Source: Pyxicephalus adspersus
Lineage: Eukaryota > Chordata > Amphibia > Anura > Pyxicephalidae
NCBI RefSeq assembly: GCF_032062135.1
Contig: NC_092859.1
Span: 36,660,286-36,724,285 of the forward strand
Length of the DNA: 64,000 nt
Direction: 5' to 3'
Part shown: one piece after another, positions 35,939 through 47,661 of the stretch
Numbering within the stretch: position 1 is the first letter of the stretch
How the letters are laid out: every line of letters starts with the position of its first letter
Notes under the pieces: model-generated
The model's database searches: none
Told to the model about the DNA's origin: nothing
What the model saw: only the letters and a program-made list of their open reading frames with translations
Translations under genes and position numbers: made by a program

Positions 35939-36769
35939 GTCTTTACTGACAGTTAAGGAATCAAGATATTAAAACTCAACTCCAAAAAGTGTAGGTACCA
36001 CCATCACCCAGGTCTATAAATATAACACAAACCTTCAATTATCGCATTTAAGGTATTGAAAAGGTGAAAGTTATGGAAAAATGTTGAACTACCAGATGCT
36101 CCTGGGCTAATTAATTAGGGTGGGAACAACAGTAATTAGGTAGGGTCTGTTTAACCTATGCAACCAAATGTTCCCCCAGACAGCAGGCCAGGTTAGGAGC
36201 CTAGCATAGCCATAAAACTGCACCTGTCATTACAACTGCCCCCACTGTCATCTCATGTCCTGAAGTAGCTTTGAAAAAAAAAAACACAATATTTGCCCAT
36301 TTCTTAAGGCCTATTTAGATCTAAGCAATAAATAATGCACTTGTGTGTTTCATTAAGAAGAAGATAGGCCATTAAAAATGAATGGGCGGCCAGTGCACCT
36401 TAGTTTTATGAAATAAAAGAGAAAGACACAAAACCCTTTTTACCTAACCCAATACACCTCTATAAGTTGCAGCTTGCTACTATGCAGGTGTGTTACCTTA
36501 GTGTGTTGGGATGGCTTTTAAAATGAATTGCACTGAAACACAAAAACACTTTATGTGCGTTACACCACAAAATAGTACCGTAGGTTACCACAGGGCACAG
36601 ATCTAAATGGGCAATTAAAGCAAGTCTGAGCAGAAATGAATTTCTGTTAGGGGACAGCATTACAACATCTCTATGTAGAACTGGAACCACCTGCATGTGG
36701 CTGACAAGGTCTACAGTAATAGGAAGCTGAAAGCAAAAGTGATTTTTACAAAAGACATCATTCTTCTCA

Positions 36770-37150
36770 CTCCATTCCATTTTCCCTTTCAAAACCCCTC
36801 TCCTTTATCTCTTATTCCCTCTCTCTCTTCTGACCTCTCTCCCCACTTCCTTCCTCCCTCTATATCTCTCTCTCCCCATCTCTCTCCCTCCCTCCTTCTG
36901 TCCTCTCTCTCTTCCCCTCCCCTGTTCTCCTTGGTCTCTCTCCCCTCCCCTCTCTATCCTTTCCATGTTCACTCTCCCACTCTTTATCTCCTCTTTCTTT
37001 TTCCCACTCCTTCTCTACTCTCCCTCTCCTCTCTTCTCCTCCCCGCCTTCTTTATCTCTCCCCCCACCCTTTCCATTATTTTTTCTGCATTTCTCAACCT
37101 CTCTTTCCCCTTTCCTTCTCTTTCTACTTCTCTATCCTCATACTTTTATT
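36770..37150. repeat. Polypyrimidine (CT-rich) tract
   Basis: About 380 bases almost entirely C and T on the + strand, mostly CTCTC, TCCC and CTTT phrases. The ORFs rich in Leu, Ser, Pro and Phe seen here are low-complexity artefacts. Confidence 0.97.
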
Positions 37151-37516
37151 CTTATAACAGCGTTTCCTGAACCTGAGCTCCAGCTAAGCAGCTAAATACC
37201 AAAATAAATTGTCCTAGCTCATAATCACAGTCATGAACCTATTTTCAGCTACTCTAATGACATAGGCACCTCTGCCTGGCTAAGTTAGAGGCCTTTATTC
37301 TGTTATGCACATAAGCAATGAAGCTTGGTCACCATCCCGCATTTGTCTTGTCATTGGACAATAACGGAGCCATAACGGAGTCATACTGATAAGGTCATCC
37401 CTCTTCTCTGTGTAAGATCCATTTCTCTCATACAGCAAAAAAATCTAACATGGTTCCCTAATCCTTTTATACTGCATCCAAAACGAAAAAGGTTTAGTTA
37501 GGGATATACTTTAAAG

Positions 37517-37876
37517 CAGCGGTCGCCAACCTTTTTGCTCCCATGGACCACTAAAATGGACCACTAAAATTACTGGCTGCTGACCGCACATGCACAGGAC
37601 CGGTTGTCAATCAAAGGGGAGGAACCTTCCCATAGTCATGTCATAACACCATAACCCCGCCCACTCTGACATTGCAGATCTGAGCCTGCGATGGGAGAGT
37701 GGGCGGGTTGTGTCAAGGGACACAGCATGCCCACCTCCCTGAGCCTGGGAACTGCTCGGGGGACATGATGCACGGCTCTGGCCGGTGCGTCCCCCCAGCG
37801 GGGTCCTTCTCCTGACCCATGGCCAGAGCCATGGACCCCCAAAATCTTCTCCCAGATCACCAGTTGGTGACCGCTG
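37517..37876. mobile_element. hAT-type MITE (CAGCGGTCGCCAAC ends)
   Basis: The left end CAGCGGTCGCCAACC and the right end on the opposite strand, CAGCGGTCACCAACTGG, agree at 13 of the first 14 positions. The flanks are CTTTAAAG and CTTTAAAA, a 7-of-8 target duplication. The interior shares TGGGAGAGTGGGCGGGTTG- and GGCTCTGGCCGGTGCG-type segments with the element at 54571, so the two belong to related families. Confidence 0.88.
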
Positions 37877-37884
37877 CTTTAAAA

Positions 37885-39394
37885 TGCTGTTGAGCCTCAG
37901 GGTTTATTTTGCTAAACTAGGTAAGCATGGGACAGCCTATCTGGTCATATTATAGTGAGGAGGCCAAAGGGAAAGAAAAGTTTTATATTGTAGAATAATA
38001 CTGAATTCTTGAACGTGTACCTTTGCCCTATTCTGGTAAAAGAATCTACAGCAGTATTACCATGCCTATGCACAGTATTTTATCCATCAGAATAGGATGT
38101 AAAATAAAATGCTAGGCTAAGCTTTTTTTTTTATTTTTTGAATAGTGTGGTTGAGATCCTGTTTTAGACATTACCAGCTGTCTATATTTTTCAGGTTTTT
38201 AGGACAAGAAATCTCTGCGATTAGGATGTAATAAGCAATAACAAAATGTTTGGTTTCAGATTGATATCGGCCTCTTGCAATCCCTGTACAGCAGAGCTCG
38301 AATTGGGGAAAAAGAAGGAGCAGAAAAGGAGCAAATAAATTGCAGTGGAGCTAACTAGCAGCAGAGAATAATATGGCCTCCTATCCCACCAGAGTTCAGC
38401 TTTAATCATAACTGATTTGAACTTCTGTCAAACCTAAATGTATTTCCCTGCTGCACAATTTTCCTAACTTTCTGTTCCGTAGAGAGATAGACATTAGGAA
38501 GTAAATAGTGGGAAATATTATCAGACAGCTAAATAAACTTGTCATACATTTCAATCTATCCCCACACCTAAAATATGTTTTGGTTTCTGAAGTACATTTA
38601 AACATATATACTTATACAGCATTATGTCTCATATTGCAGTTTTGATTTTTGCTTTGCATACTTAAATGTGACCCTTTGTCTCCAGGCTGTTCAGAATTCC
38701 AGGACCACGGTTTCACCTTCATTGTTCCAGAAAAGAAACAACATTAATATATAAATTGGCAGGCGTATCTAGACTGGACATCTGCCTAATTATAACCTCC
38801 ACCTGTCACTGAAACGCGAGTCCACAGATTCAGTATGTTCTTGGTACAATGGAACAAGTGCTGGGAATGCAAACAGGATTTAGGAGATTGGGAAACAATC
38901 CAAGTATAGGGATGAAGCAGCTGTCAGTCAAAGTCTTTCTGTGTGGGCTGTGATGATTGTATGACATTATTGACCTGTGTGCAGGATGTAAATTGTGAGG
39001 ACCCCCTGTCAGCATAGTGTATGTTATGTTTAATGCTCACATTAATGCAAAGCTTTTTTTTTGTTTAATATTTGAATAAAGCAGTGACCTTAATGCCCCT
39101 TGGGGGATACTTTCATCCACTTCCTGTGTAATCACCAGGACATGACATAATATAGTTACATAATCACATTGCAAAATTACACGTGTGCTCAGAACTTTGA
39201 ACCCAAGTGAGGGACACAGGCAACAATGAAAGTACATAAGCAGTGGGGAAGGGTTAGAATTTCTGCAACTTTTTTCTGTCTGTGTTCACTTTAAAACTTT
39301 ACTTACAAACTTATAGAAAAGCTTCCTACAGGATTTTAAGAATTAAGACAATATAAAGTTATGGAAACTTGGTTTCATGTTTTTATGTTTTTTT
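37885..39394. other. Intergenic DNA, nothing recognised
   Basis: AT-rich sequence with only short random ORFs. A TTTTTTTTTATTTTTTG tract lies near 38125. Confidence 0.5.
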
Positions 39395-39775
39395 ATTGAT
39401 TGATTGATTAAATAAAATATACAATTATTACACAGTATTTATATAGTGCCAACATATTATACTTTACAAAGTCTATAGTCATGTGACTGGTTGTCCTTCA
39501 AAGGGGCTCAAAATCTAATGTCCCTACCATAGTCATATGTCTTTTATACAGTCTAAGGTCAATTTGAGGGAAGAAGTCAAATAACCTAACTGTATGCTTT
39601 TGGAATGTTGAAAAAAACAGGAGTACCTGGAGGAAACCCACGCAAACACGGGGAGAACCTGCAAACTCCATGCAGATAGTGACGAACCTTGCCAAGATTC
39701 AAATCTGGGACCTAGCGCTACAAAGAGTAAACAGTGCTAACCTCTGAGCCACCATGCACCGTGCAATGCCTTTGC
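39395..39775 (-). mobile_element. tRNA-derived SINE with L2-like tail
   Basis: Read on the - strand the element starts GCATGGTGGCTCAGAGGTTAG, a degenerate polymerase III A box. It continues with GCGCTAGGTCCCAGATTTGA, a degraded B box region, then GCATGGAGTTTGCAGGTTCT and CCCCGTGTTTGCGTGGGTTT. The tail reads ATGTTGGCACTATATAAATA then CTGTGTAATAATTG and ends in an ATTGATTG-type repeat. This arrangement is familiar from amphibian SINEs. The tail fragment at 6795-6905 is related. Confidence 0.85.
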
Positions 39776-42700
39776 TTTAAATAAATAATTTGTTTTGATG
39801 ATATCTGCCTAAAAAGTTCTTTTCTTGTTCTGTTGTTTGCTTGTGTTAATGAATTTATGGGATGTGGCAGTGGATAAATCCGCTTGTACTGCTGCTGGGC
39901 AAATTAAATTAATACTAATTTGTGGGCATTTGCTGGATCATACAAGTTCACTGAAAGTGTATCTTCTCCAGCCTTGGAGAGCTTTAATTAATCAGGGTCA
40001 ATCTGTGAGCTTGGATAGAATGTGAGCACTAAAAAGGGTGTAGAGTCATGCTGCACAGCATAAGGTCTTCCCCAGTGTGCTCCACAGGAGTGGTGACCTG
40101 TTCTGTTGGGTGACCAGGTTTCAGCATTCAGGTGCATCTGTGAAAATGGTAACAGAGCAGGGCTGGTACAAAGTCAGCAAACATTTTTAGAAATGAGAAC
40201 AGGCTGAATAGTCACATGGGCAGCAGGCAAGCATATTCAAAATACAAGTTGATGTTGATAACCAAAAAAATGGGAACACAGAAACAGAAGCAATCACAAA
40301 CTGGTAAATTATTCAAATCTGTATATGAAATAACAACTCAAGTAATAAAATGATATCTCAGGTAAACTTTATATATATAACTTTGTACTTAACATGGTTT
40401 CCCATTAAATTTACATCCCAGTTTCCTCTAACTGCATCCCGAAGATCTTGCTTTGTCGTTGCACACATTCAGGGTTTAATTTAGATAATTAAAAGAGCCA
40501 TGTTCTTCGATGACTGTTAGGAAGTGTTATCAGAAGGGACAAATCTCCTAAATTATTAAATGAGTTACAGACAGCAGTGCTGGCAACTAATAGGAGAATG
40601 TGTAAATCGCAGCTTGTAAATCGTTTCACAATCCTGACTGGCGCTAAACGCGTTAATTCTCAGGCTGATGTAATTCCAGTGTATCACTCCTTTCTGCCTA
40701 GGCCTTATTAATTGATTTGATTACATTGATTTAAAGAGGCAGCTTGCCGGCTGGAGATTCACACACTAATATTGATTTACTGAAGTCCATTTAGCAACAA
40801 AGCTCTGTGCGCTTTGACAGCTTGCTGGGTGATTATTCCGTAAAATGTCATTTCAGGCACCAAAGGACTGTGGTGTACATGCTGGGAGAACACACTCTGC
40901 AACATGGCTTCCAGCAAGGCATGCAGGGCCATGAGGCATTACAAACCTCATCAGGAAAGTAAAGTGTGTCAACGCTCTGTCTCACTTTTAAGGTGGAGTT
41001 ATGTCAGTTGTTAAAGGAAATGTTCTAAGAGAGTTACAGAGCGTCATTGCTGACCTCACCTAAAAAATTCTAAATGCTCACCCAGTGGCTTTTTGCTAGA
41101 ATGACCCAAAATAAGTATGAAAAGATGAAGCTCTTGCTCCTAACTTGCTGCATAGGAAAGTTGGAAAGCATTGAAGCCAGAGACAGTCAGGCAGCAATGG
41201 AACTCCAAAGATTTTCCTAAAAGAAGAACTACACTCAAGCTTACCTTAAGCAATGTGATGTACACAAACCCCCTCGTCAATGCTGACATTTTCCTTTATT
41301 CTTCTTCTGGGTTTGGGACTTTGGACTTTTTGATTGACCACAGTGGTATGATTTACCTCCTGGACATACATGAATGGTCATTCCATCTCTGAATGTGCCA
41401 AAAGTTTACAATGTTCAGTGTACATTGTACTGATCCAATGCAGGAGTCCAGGCCTGCCACTGACAAAACGTATATCTGCCGTGTCTGGTATTGTTTCTCT
41501 TTGCGGTAACATTGTCACACTGCTGCAGTATTCTGGAGCCCAGGAGGAACTTCTGTTGGACAAAATCCCCACTAACCCTAATTATCACTTCATCACCATC
41601 AAATCATCTGTGTTGCTCATTGCACTTCTTTCATAAGTAGGTATAGGTGATAAAGCACAGAAGTCCACACTCGTCACCAACTTGTATTGTTGCTAACATG
41701 CCACTGCAATCTTCTGAAGCCTCAGAGAAGTGTTGGTTGAAAAGATATTTGGAAGTGCATAATGCGTAAAAGGGTCATATGGGGTGGAAAACCAGATTCG
41801 ATTTTTGACCTTACTAGTTTTCTAGTTTTTATCACCTCCATCTTCTATCTATTGATTTTGATTTGATTATATTTTTTCTATTGTTTCATTTTTGTTCCAA
41901 TATTTTTTTTTATTTTATTACTTTGAACTTTTTTAGTATTTTGAAATACAGGTTTAATAAAATATATTATAGTATAATTTATTTACATTTACATTTTGCA
42001 ATATCAAAATGTTTATTACATATTTTACATAAATCCTAAAGGGTACTAGCCATATTACTAGCCATATTTTGGGGTATCTGGGAAGTCTATGTTAGGTTTA
42101 TTTAGTAACACATTATGTGGGCCTTTTTGAGTTTGACCTAAATCTTTTTGAATTGAGCAATTAATCCTTCTTCAGAATTCAGATAACTTTAACATCGTAG
42201 CTATAAACTTTTTAAAAAAATTTTGCCATTTTTAACACAAACCATTTTGTTTGTTTTCGTAGTACAACATTAACAAACACACTTTTTAAACTCTAATTAT
42301 TTTGTAGATAATATTACCATTCTTTGTACCTGAAAAATATTTCTAGTGCTTTTATGAAAAGAACAAATGACAAAATAATTTGCACTATGGATGAGCTATA
42401 CGCTATGTTAGTTCCCAGACGTAAGAACACATTTTAGTTATTACAATGTTAAAAAAAAAAAAGAAAGAAAGAAAAACTAACTCTGTTACTGTGTTCATTA
42501 AAATGAAATCACACTGCTTTAACCAAACCAAATAAAAACACCTTCCTATTTTTGTTTTATTTTTCGTTCATGCACGCACGGTTTTCTTTTTAACTATACC
42601 TTTAAGCCTTCTTTTTTTTCTTTTTCCTATAATATCAAATAAGCACAAATATCGGTACTTTATACATACAATTCCCACAACCATCTACTTCATTTTCCTA

Positions 42701-42870
42701 ACGTGTAACAGTCAAAACTTATTTTGGAGAAAGTTAGAACCTGTTTTGGGATTTTACAATTGTCTTTGGTTCCACTATCATTATCTATTCAATTGGCAAT
42801 GTTTTTACTGGTCAATCAACAAAGAATGACCGACCATGTAATTCTCACATGGCCACATCCCTAGTTTAAC
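39776..42870. other. Intergenic DNA, no gene recognised
   Basis: Contains a strong candidate regulatory block at 40600-40880. Other sequence is AT-rich. ORFs at 41171-41636 have no recognisable content. Confidence 0.5.
40600..40880. other. Candidate conserved non-coding element (homeodomain-rich)
   Basis: The clearest enhancer-like block in the desert. It has CTAAACGCGTTAATTCTCAG, then TTATTAATTGATTTGATTAC and ATTGATTTAAAG, then GAGATTCACACACTAATATT. Repeated TTGATT and ATTA cores match homeodomain and TALE-type sites. The block is repeat-free and of mixed composition, unlike its flanks. Deep conservation is inferred, not shown. Confidence 0.45.
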
Positions 42871-43290
42871 TAACAATAGGACTTTAGGGGTTAACTGAAT
42901 GAATGGGGCTTTAAAGGCCAACCATATTCAAGTTCCACATGTGTATCAAAAATTTTTATTAAATAGCATTAAGAACATAACATTAAAAACTCATTAAAAA
43001 TGTGCAACAATTATAATCACATATTCCTGTCTGGGTTGCCCAATCCTAGGGGCATACCCAGCTGATTTTCGACATCTTTCACGGAATCAATCTGCTTCTT
43101 CAGGAAAAAGAGACAGAAATATCTACATTTAAAACAATAAATGTTTTTTATCAGACATCTCAATTTGCTAATTATAATACATTCCAGTCAAATATTTTTT
43201 CTCCAAATGTGGAATCAGGTACTTCCACATTTGGAGAAAAAATATTTGTCATATTTATTGAGTTAACCCCTCAAAGTCCTATTGTTAATG
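42871..43290. mobile_element. Short TIR element with internal perfect hairpin
   Basis: The left arm TAACAATAGGACTTTAGGGG TTAACTGAAT pairs with the right arm, read on the opposite strand as TAACAATAGGACTTTGAGGG GTTAACTCAAT, over about 30 bases. Near the right end, 43189-43214 and 43223-43248 form a perfect 26-bp inverted repeat with an 8-base loop. The interior includes GGGGCATACCCAGCTGATTT, then TTTCACGGAATCAATCTGCT. No ORF is convincing. Superfamily unassigned. Confidence 0.75.
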
Positions 43291-44369
43291 TTTTTGGTTT
43301 GGAAAAGGGTACAAACAGTGACACGCAATACCACCCTAGGTAATACCCAAATCCTAAAAATCCCATGAATGAAAGAGGTTGGCCAGGGACAGTGAGGCTG
43401 GGGTGGAGGGGACTAAATGATGCCGGATGTCCATCAGAAGTGAGGTGGGCTAGAAATTGCTAGTGTACAAAACTGAAGGGAAGGTCAGAGCTCAGTTAGT
43501 TTTTAAAGGGTTTTAATTTCTGTCTTTGCTCCTGTTCAACAATTCCTCTTACTTCCTTTTTAGTGACAATGTTCACAGAATCTGACAGGGGTTCTAACCT
43601 TTCAAATCTCTATTTGAAGCAAAAAAAAAAACATTGTGACTAAACTCCAAGCACATATTAAAGACACTAAATAACAAAATCATTTTATTAATAATATACC
43701 TTTCTATCAAATTCTCGAAGTCTACTATATAGCAAAGTTTAGACTGGGAGACAGAGAAGCCACATAGGGGCCAGTTAGATGGGCTGCAATGCTCATGTGC
43801 CAAATAGGAGCAAGTTGAAAGATTAATACAAGCTTATCAGTCTTCTGCATCTCTTTTTACAGTTCAGTTTTAAATTGGGGGAAGGAACAAGACCTCTGTT
43901 GCAGACAAAAATTAGGTTTCTGTCCAATCAGCATTTAGCTTAGTGTTTCTTGTTAGCCTGAGAGAACCCTTGAAATAACTTTCAGGTAATAAGGAATCCC
44001 TGCTATAATTACCTTATGTGTGGTGGTCAGTGGGAAGAATGCCTCCTACATTGCTCACCAGTAGGGTAATTGCCACCCTTACAGATAGTCAAAATGATAA
44101 TTAGTGTCAGTTAAATTGGCCTGAGAGGCACAAATTGCTCTATATTCAAGGAACCCCTAGAACCCATGGTTAAGGAATACACATTTAGCTGTTTACCTGG
44201 AGATTAGTTTAAATAATACGGAATAATGGTAGAGTTGAGGGCTATGAGAACAGGTGCAAAGTTTCCTTATTTCCCATTCTTTGGAATTTGCTATTTTAAT
44301 GAAGCAAACATTGTAAAAAGAAATACAGAGTATTTATTAATGGCAGCACAATATAAATCTGGGGCAAAT

Positions 44370-44800
44370 AGATCGTCCTAGATTTATCAAAGAAGAAAAA
44401 TCTCGTTAGCTTAATTAGGAATATGCTTTCTTGATGACTTTACGCCCGAGTTTTGCAGTGTGGAGACTTTGATGAATGGCTCCTATGGACTCATAGGTTG
44501 TTCCTTCCCCGATAAGCCTCTTATGAGTGACTCCACAAGGCTTTGCTATGCCTAAGGAAAAATCATTTTCTCTCATTATTTAATTAAGGGATTTTATATG
44601 TAAAATATAGCCACCAAACAAGAGATAAGGGAAAATCAGCCATTTATCATAAATATTGATTATGAGCTAGAGAGGCATAAATCAAATGGATACAGTCACT
44701 AATTCAGTAATACACTCCGTGAAGGGGCAGACATGGGATTAATCAAGCAGTAACGAGCAGCGGTGATTAATTGTCTTCCTGTAATGACATCACAGGCGCC
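44370..44800. other. Candidate conserved non-coding element
   Basis: A long, repeat-free block with several homeodomain-type cores: GTTAGCTTAATTAGGAATAT, TTATTTAATTAAGGG, GGGATTAATCAAGCAG and GGTGATTAATTGTC. It also holds a TGATGACTTTACG and a TGTAATGACATCAC segment that resemble bZIP-type sites. It ends just before the AT repeat at 44842. Confidence 0.4.
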
Positions 44801-44841
44801 TAAAAAGAGATACATCATTAGTATAATTTTCATCATTTCAT

Positions 44842-44866
44842 AATATATATATATATATATATATAT
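44842..44866. repeat. (AT)n microsatellite
   Basis: About 12 uninterrupted AT dinucleotides. Confidence 0.95.
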
Positions 44867-47661
44867 GGTGCCCCTCCTGTAAAGTGGAATATTAGCAGTG
44901 ATGGAGGATTTCCATGACCACAATAAAGGCCTTAGGTTGGGAAATTTTATGGAGGTCTCAGAACATTATGGTGAATTGTAATATATATAAATAACATTTT
45001 TGATAACAATAAACATAAAATGTTGTTTAGGGCACCATACCTGGTAGGGCTCTAGTGATATAAACAAAGATGTCTTCAAGTCTGAAAAGGATTATTGTGG
45101 GATCTTTGATCTGGCTGGGCCCTAGATTGCAGCTTTTAAAAGGGTGGTCAAAGAAAAAGAAAATACAAATATGTATATCAAAACATTATTAAATAACAAT
45201 TGTAATTTATTATAGTAGCAAGTGCTTGTGCTGCAATTACAATGGTTTCTAAATGATTGATGTGAGAAAATCAATAACGAGACAAGCTACCAAGAGAGTA
45301 TTGTATGTTGTACTCTGTACAAAGCAATTACTATAGATTCACACTGAGATCAGAAGAGTAGTGCAGCACAATTACTGCGCCTTGCCATATCTTATAAACT
45401 TCTTTAGCAAAAATGGTTTTCCAATGTATATGTATATATAAAAACAGTTAAAATTGGACCAGCCAAACAAGAAGTACATATATAAAATATATTAGTAAAA
45501 ACTTCCAATCTTGGCCAACTTTTTAAAAGCAGTGTTTTTTTTACCTCATTTTTTACCTCATTGCTCAATAAATTATTAAGCCTTGCCTACATATCTGCAT
45601 AATATGCAGAATCAAACAATTCAAAGTCTTTTATATTTAGATATATAACAAATGTGCAACAGCTTTTCTGGTTTCAGAAGTGATTTTGTTACGATAGTAA
45701 ACTGTCCTATAGCTTATCTGAAATTGTCTCATAGTCTAATGACTATCATTGTTCAGATTTAGGTCAAAGTCAAATTCGAGAAGATTCAGCAAACCAGAAG
45801 AGAAGATAATGCATTTGATAATACTAAGCAAAGGTACAGTAACTGAGAGGATACAAGGTTCCCTGGCACATTGAAGTTGGAGAGCCAACTGTATAATGGA
45901 AGAAAACATAAAAACAACATAACACAACAAAACATAACAGGATATCCAACATGAGTGTGGACAGTTTCTAGAAATATAAGGAAAGGTAGCTTAGTATAAT
46001 TTATCATTGGAAGGGGACAGATGAATACCCAGGTAAGCAAGTTGCTTTGTTTAGTTGATAAAACTAAAATTGATTTTCAAGGAAGTAGGTTTTTCAAGTT
46101 GTATTCATAGCAGTGAATTTCAAAGTATTAACTTTCAAATCTGGCAATCTTATGAAGATGTCCAAAATTCAAAATATGCAAAGATAAGAAGTATGCAGCA
46201 AAGTAATATGCAAAAACATTATCATAAGTGAATAAGAAGTGTATGTTATTAGACAAGTGACAATAAACACTACCTCCAAACATTGAACATCAGAATGCTG
46301 TCTTATCTATTAAATAGCAATGATTTTCAGAGAAAATTAGAGATGGGAAAATTTAGTAACTACTGATTTCCAGGAGCTGTGGAAATTGGAGAGTCTAATG
46401 TTTTTTTGTACTTGCAGGATATTTAGAACATACTCCAGGCAGGGTCTGTAAGGCAGGGACTGTAGTAGTAATGTAATACAACCATAGTCACCCTCATCAT
46501 AATCATTGCTTTTTACTAACACTAGGGCTGTTAGTACTAAATTATTTTCAGTGTGGCATATAAATCAGCCAACACCGAGCAGATCTGCTGGTGCTCTACA
46601 CATTATATAGTTCACTACTTTAACTGCATTGCTTTTGTTGTCATTGGGGCTGTTATTTCTCTATTGTATTACGTGTGTCACAAATATTTTGTGTCACCAC
46701 TGTTGAAAAAACAGGACAACACTTGCATGTGTGATTACACAATTTGTACAATTCCAAAAGGGGACTGTTGTCACCACTTTATTACTTTATTTTCCAGAGA
46801 AAAAAAATGTGAAACCACAGAGCTGTGAATTGAATGATCTGCATTTGTTTTCCAATATTGTCCTAAAATTCATATAAAATGAAAATGCCCCCCTTTGTGT
46901 TAACTGGGACAATACATCTGTGCCATTGTGTTGTACTTAAAATCCAATGACCAGATTTCCCCTATTGACTTCAATGTGTTTGAATTGTAAACATTTTGAA
47001 TCAATATTTTTTTAATATTATTATATTTTTTCTTTTTATTTATTTATTTTTAGAGGAGAAACAGTGTATATTCATGAACAGAAAAGAGAAATCAAATATA
47101 AAACATTAGTAGTACAGATATAGGTAATACAGAAACTTGCTTGCAAGATGCATACCAAAAAAATTACAATTGCATGGAGAAAACAGAAAAAGATCGGCAA
47201 TTATTATAAAACTGGCAGATCATTCTCAGGAGACAGTAGGCAGACAGTATCCTGTGCATGTGGGCAGTTCTGACTCTGGGCGTGCCTACGTTAGCAAGCT
47301 GTATTAGCTTCATCAGCCAATTATGGCTGGTATTGGGTCAAGTGGACAGGTAGTAGATGGAGATGTTGAGAGAAGAAAAGAGACTTCATCCTTAGTAACA
47401 GGGCTGAGGGAGGTCATTGATAATTTACAGAAAGCAGGCCTGGAGCAAGAATTCGGCGTACGGCCTCATGACAGGGGGAGTAGAGAAGACACAGGGTTAA
47501 GGGGTTAATAAAAAAAAAAAAAAAAGAGAGAGAAAAGTGCGGGAAAATGGGAGTGGATGATTGGGGAATAAGAGGCCAGGGGAGGGGAAGAGGATTGGGT
47601 TAAAAAAAGGGGGGCCTAAGGGGTGGGGGCATCATTTGAAATTTGGTGGAGACAAAGCATC

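Larger units (their letters stand above)
43291..47460. other. Intergenic DNA, no gene recognised
   Basis: Mostly AT-rich. Holds a candidate conserved block at 44370-44800, an AT microsatellite at 44842-44866 and a T-rich (TTTA)n tract at 47010-47053 just left of unassigned sequence that leads into the Ngaro element. No coding signal. Confidence 0.55.

Noticed and set aside
36697..37170. 157-residue ORF rich in Leu/Ser/Pro
   Set aside because: Product of a CT-rich tract; low complexity only.
39660..39775. tRNA gene
   Set aside because: The A and B box similarity is part of a diverged SINE; no tRNA cloverleaf can be drawn.
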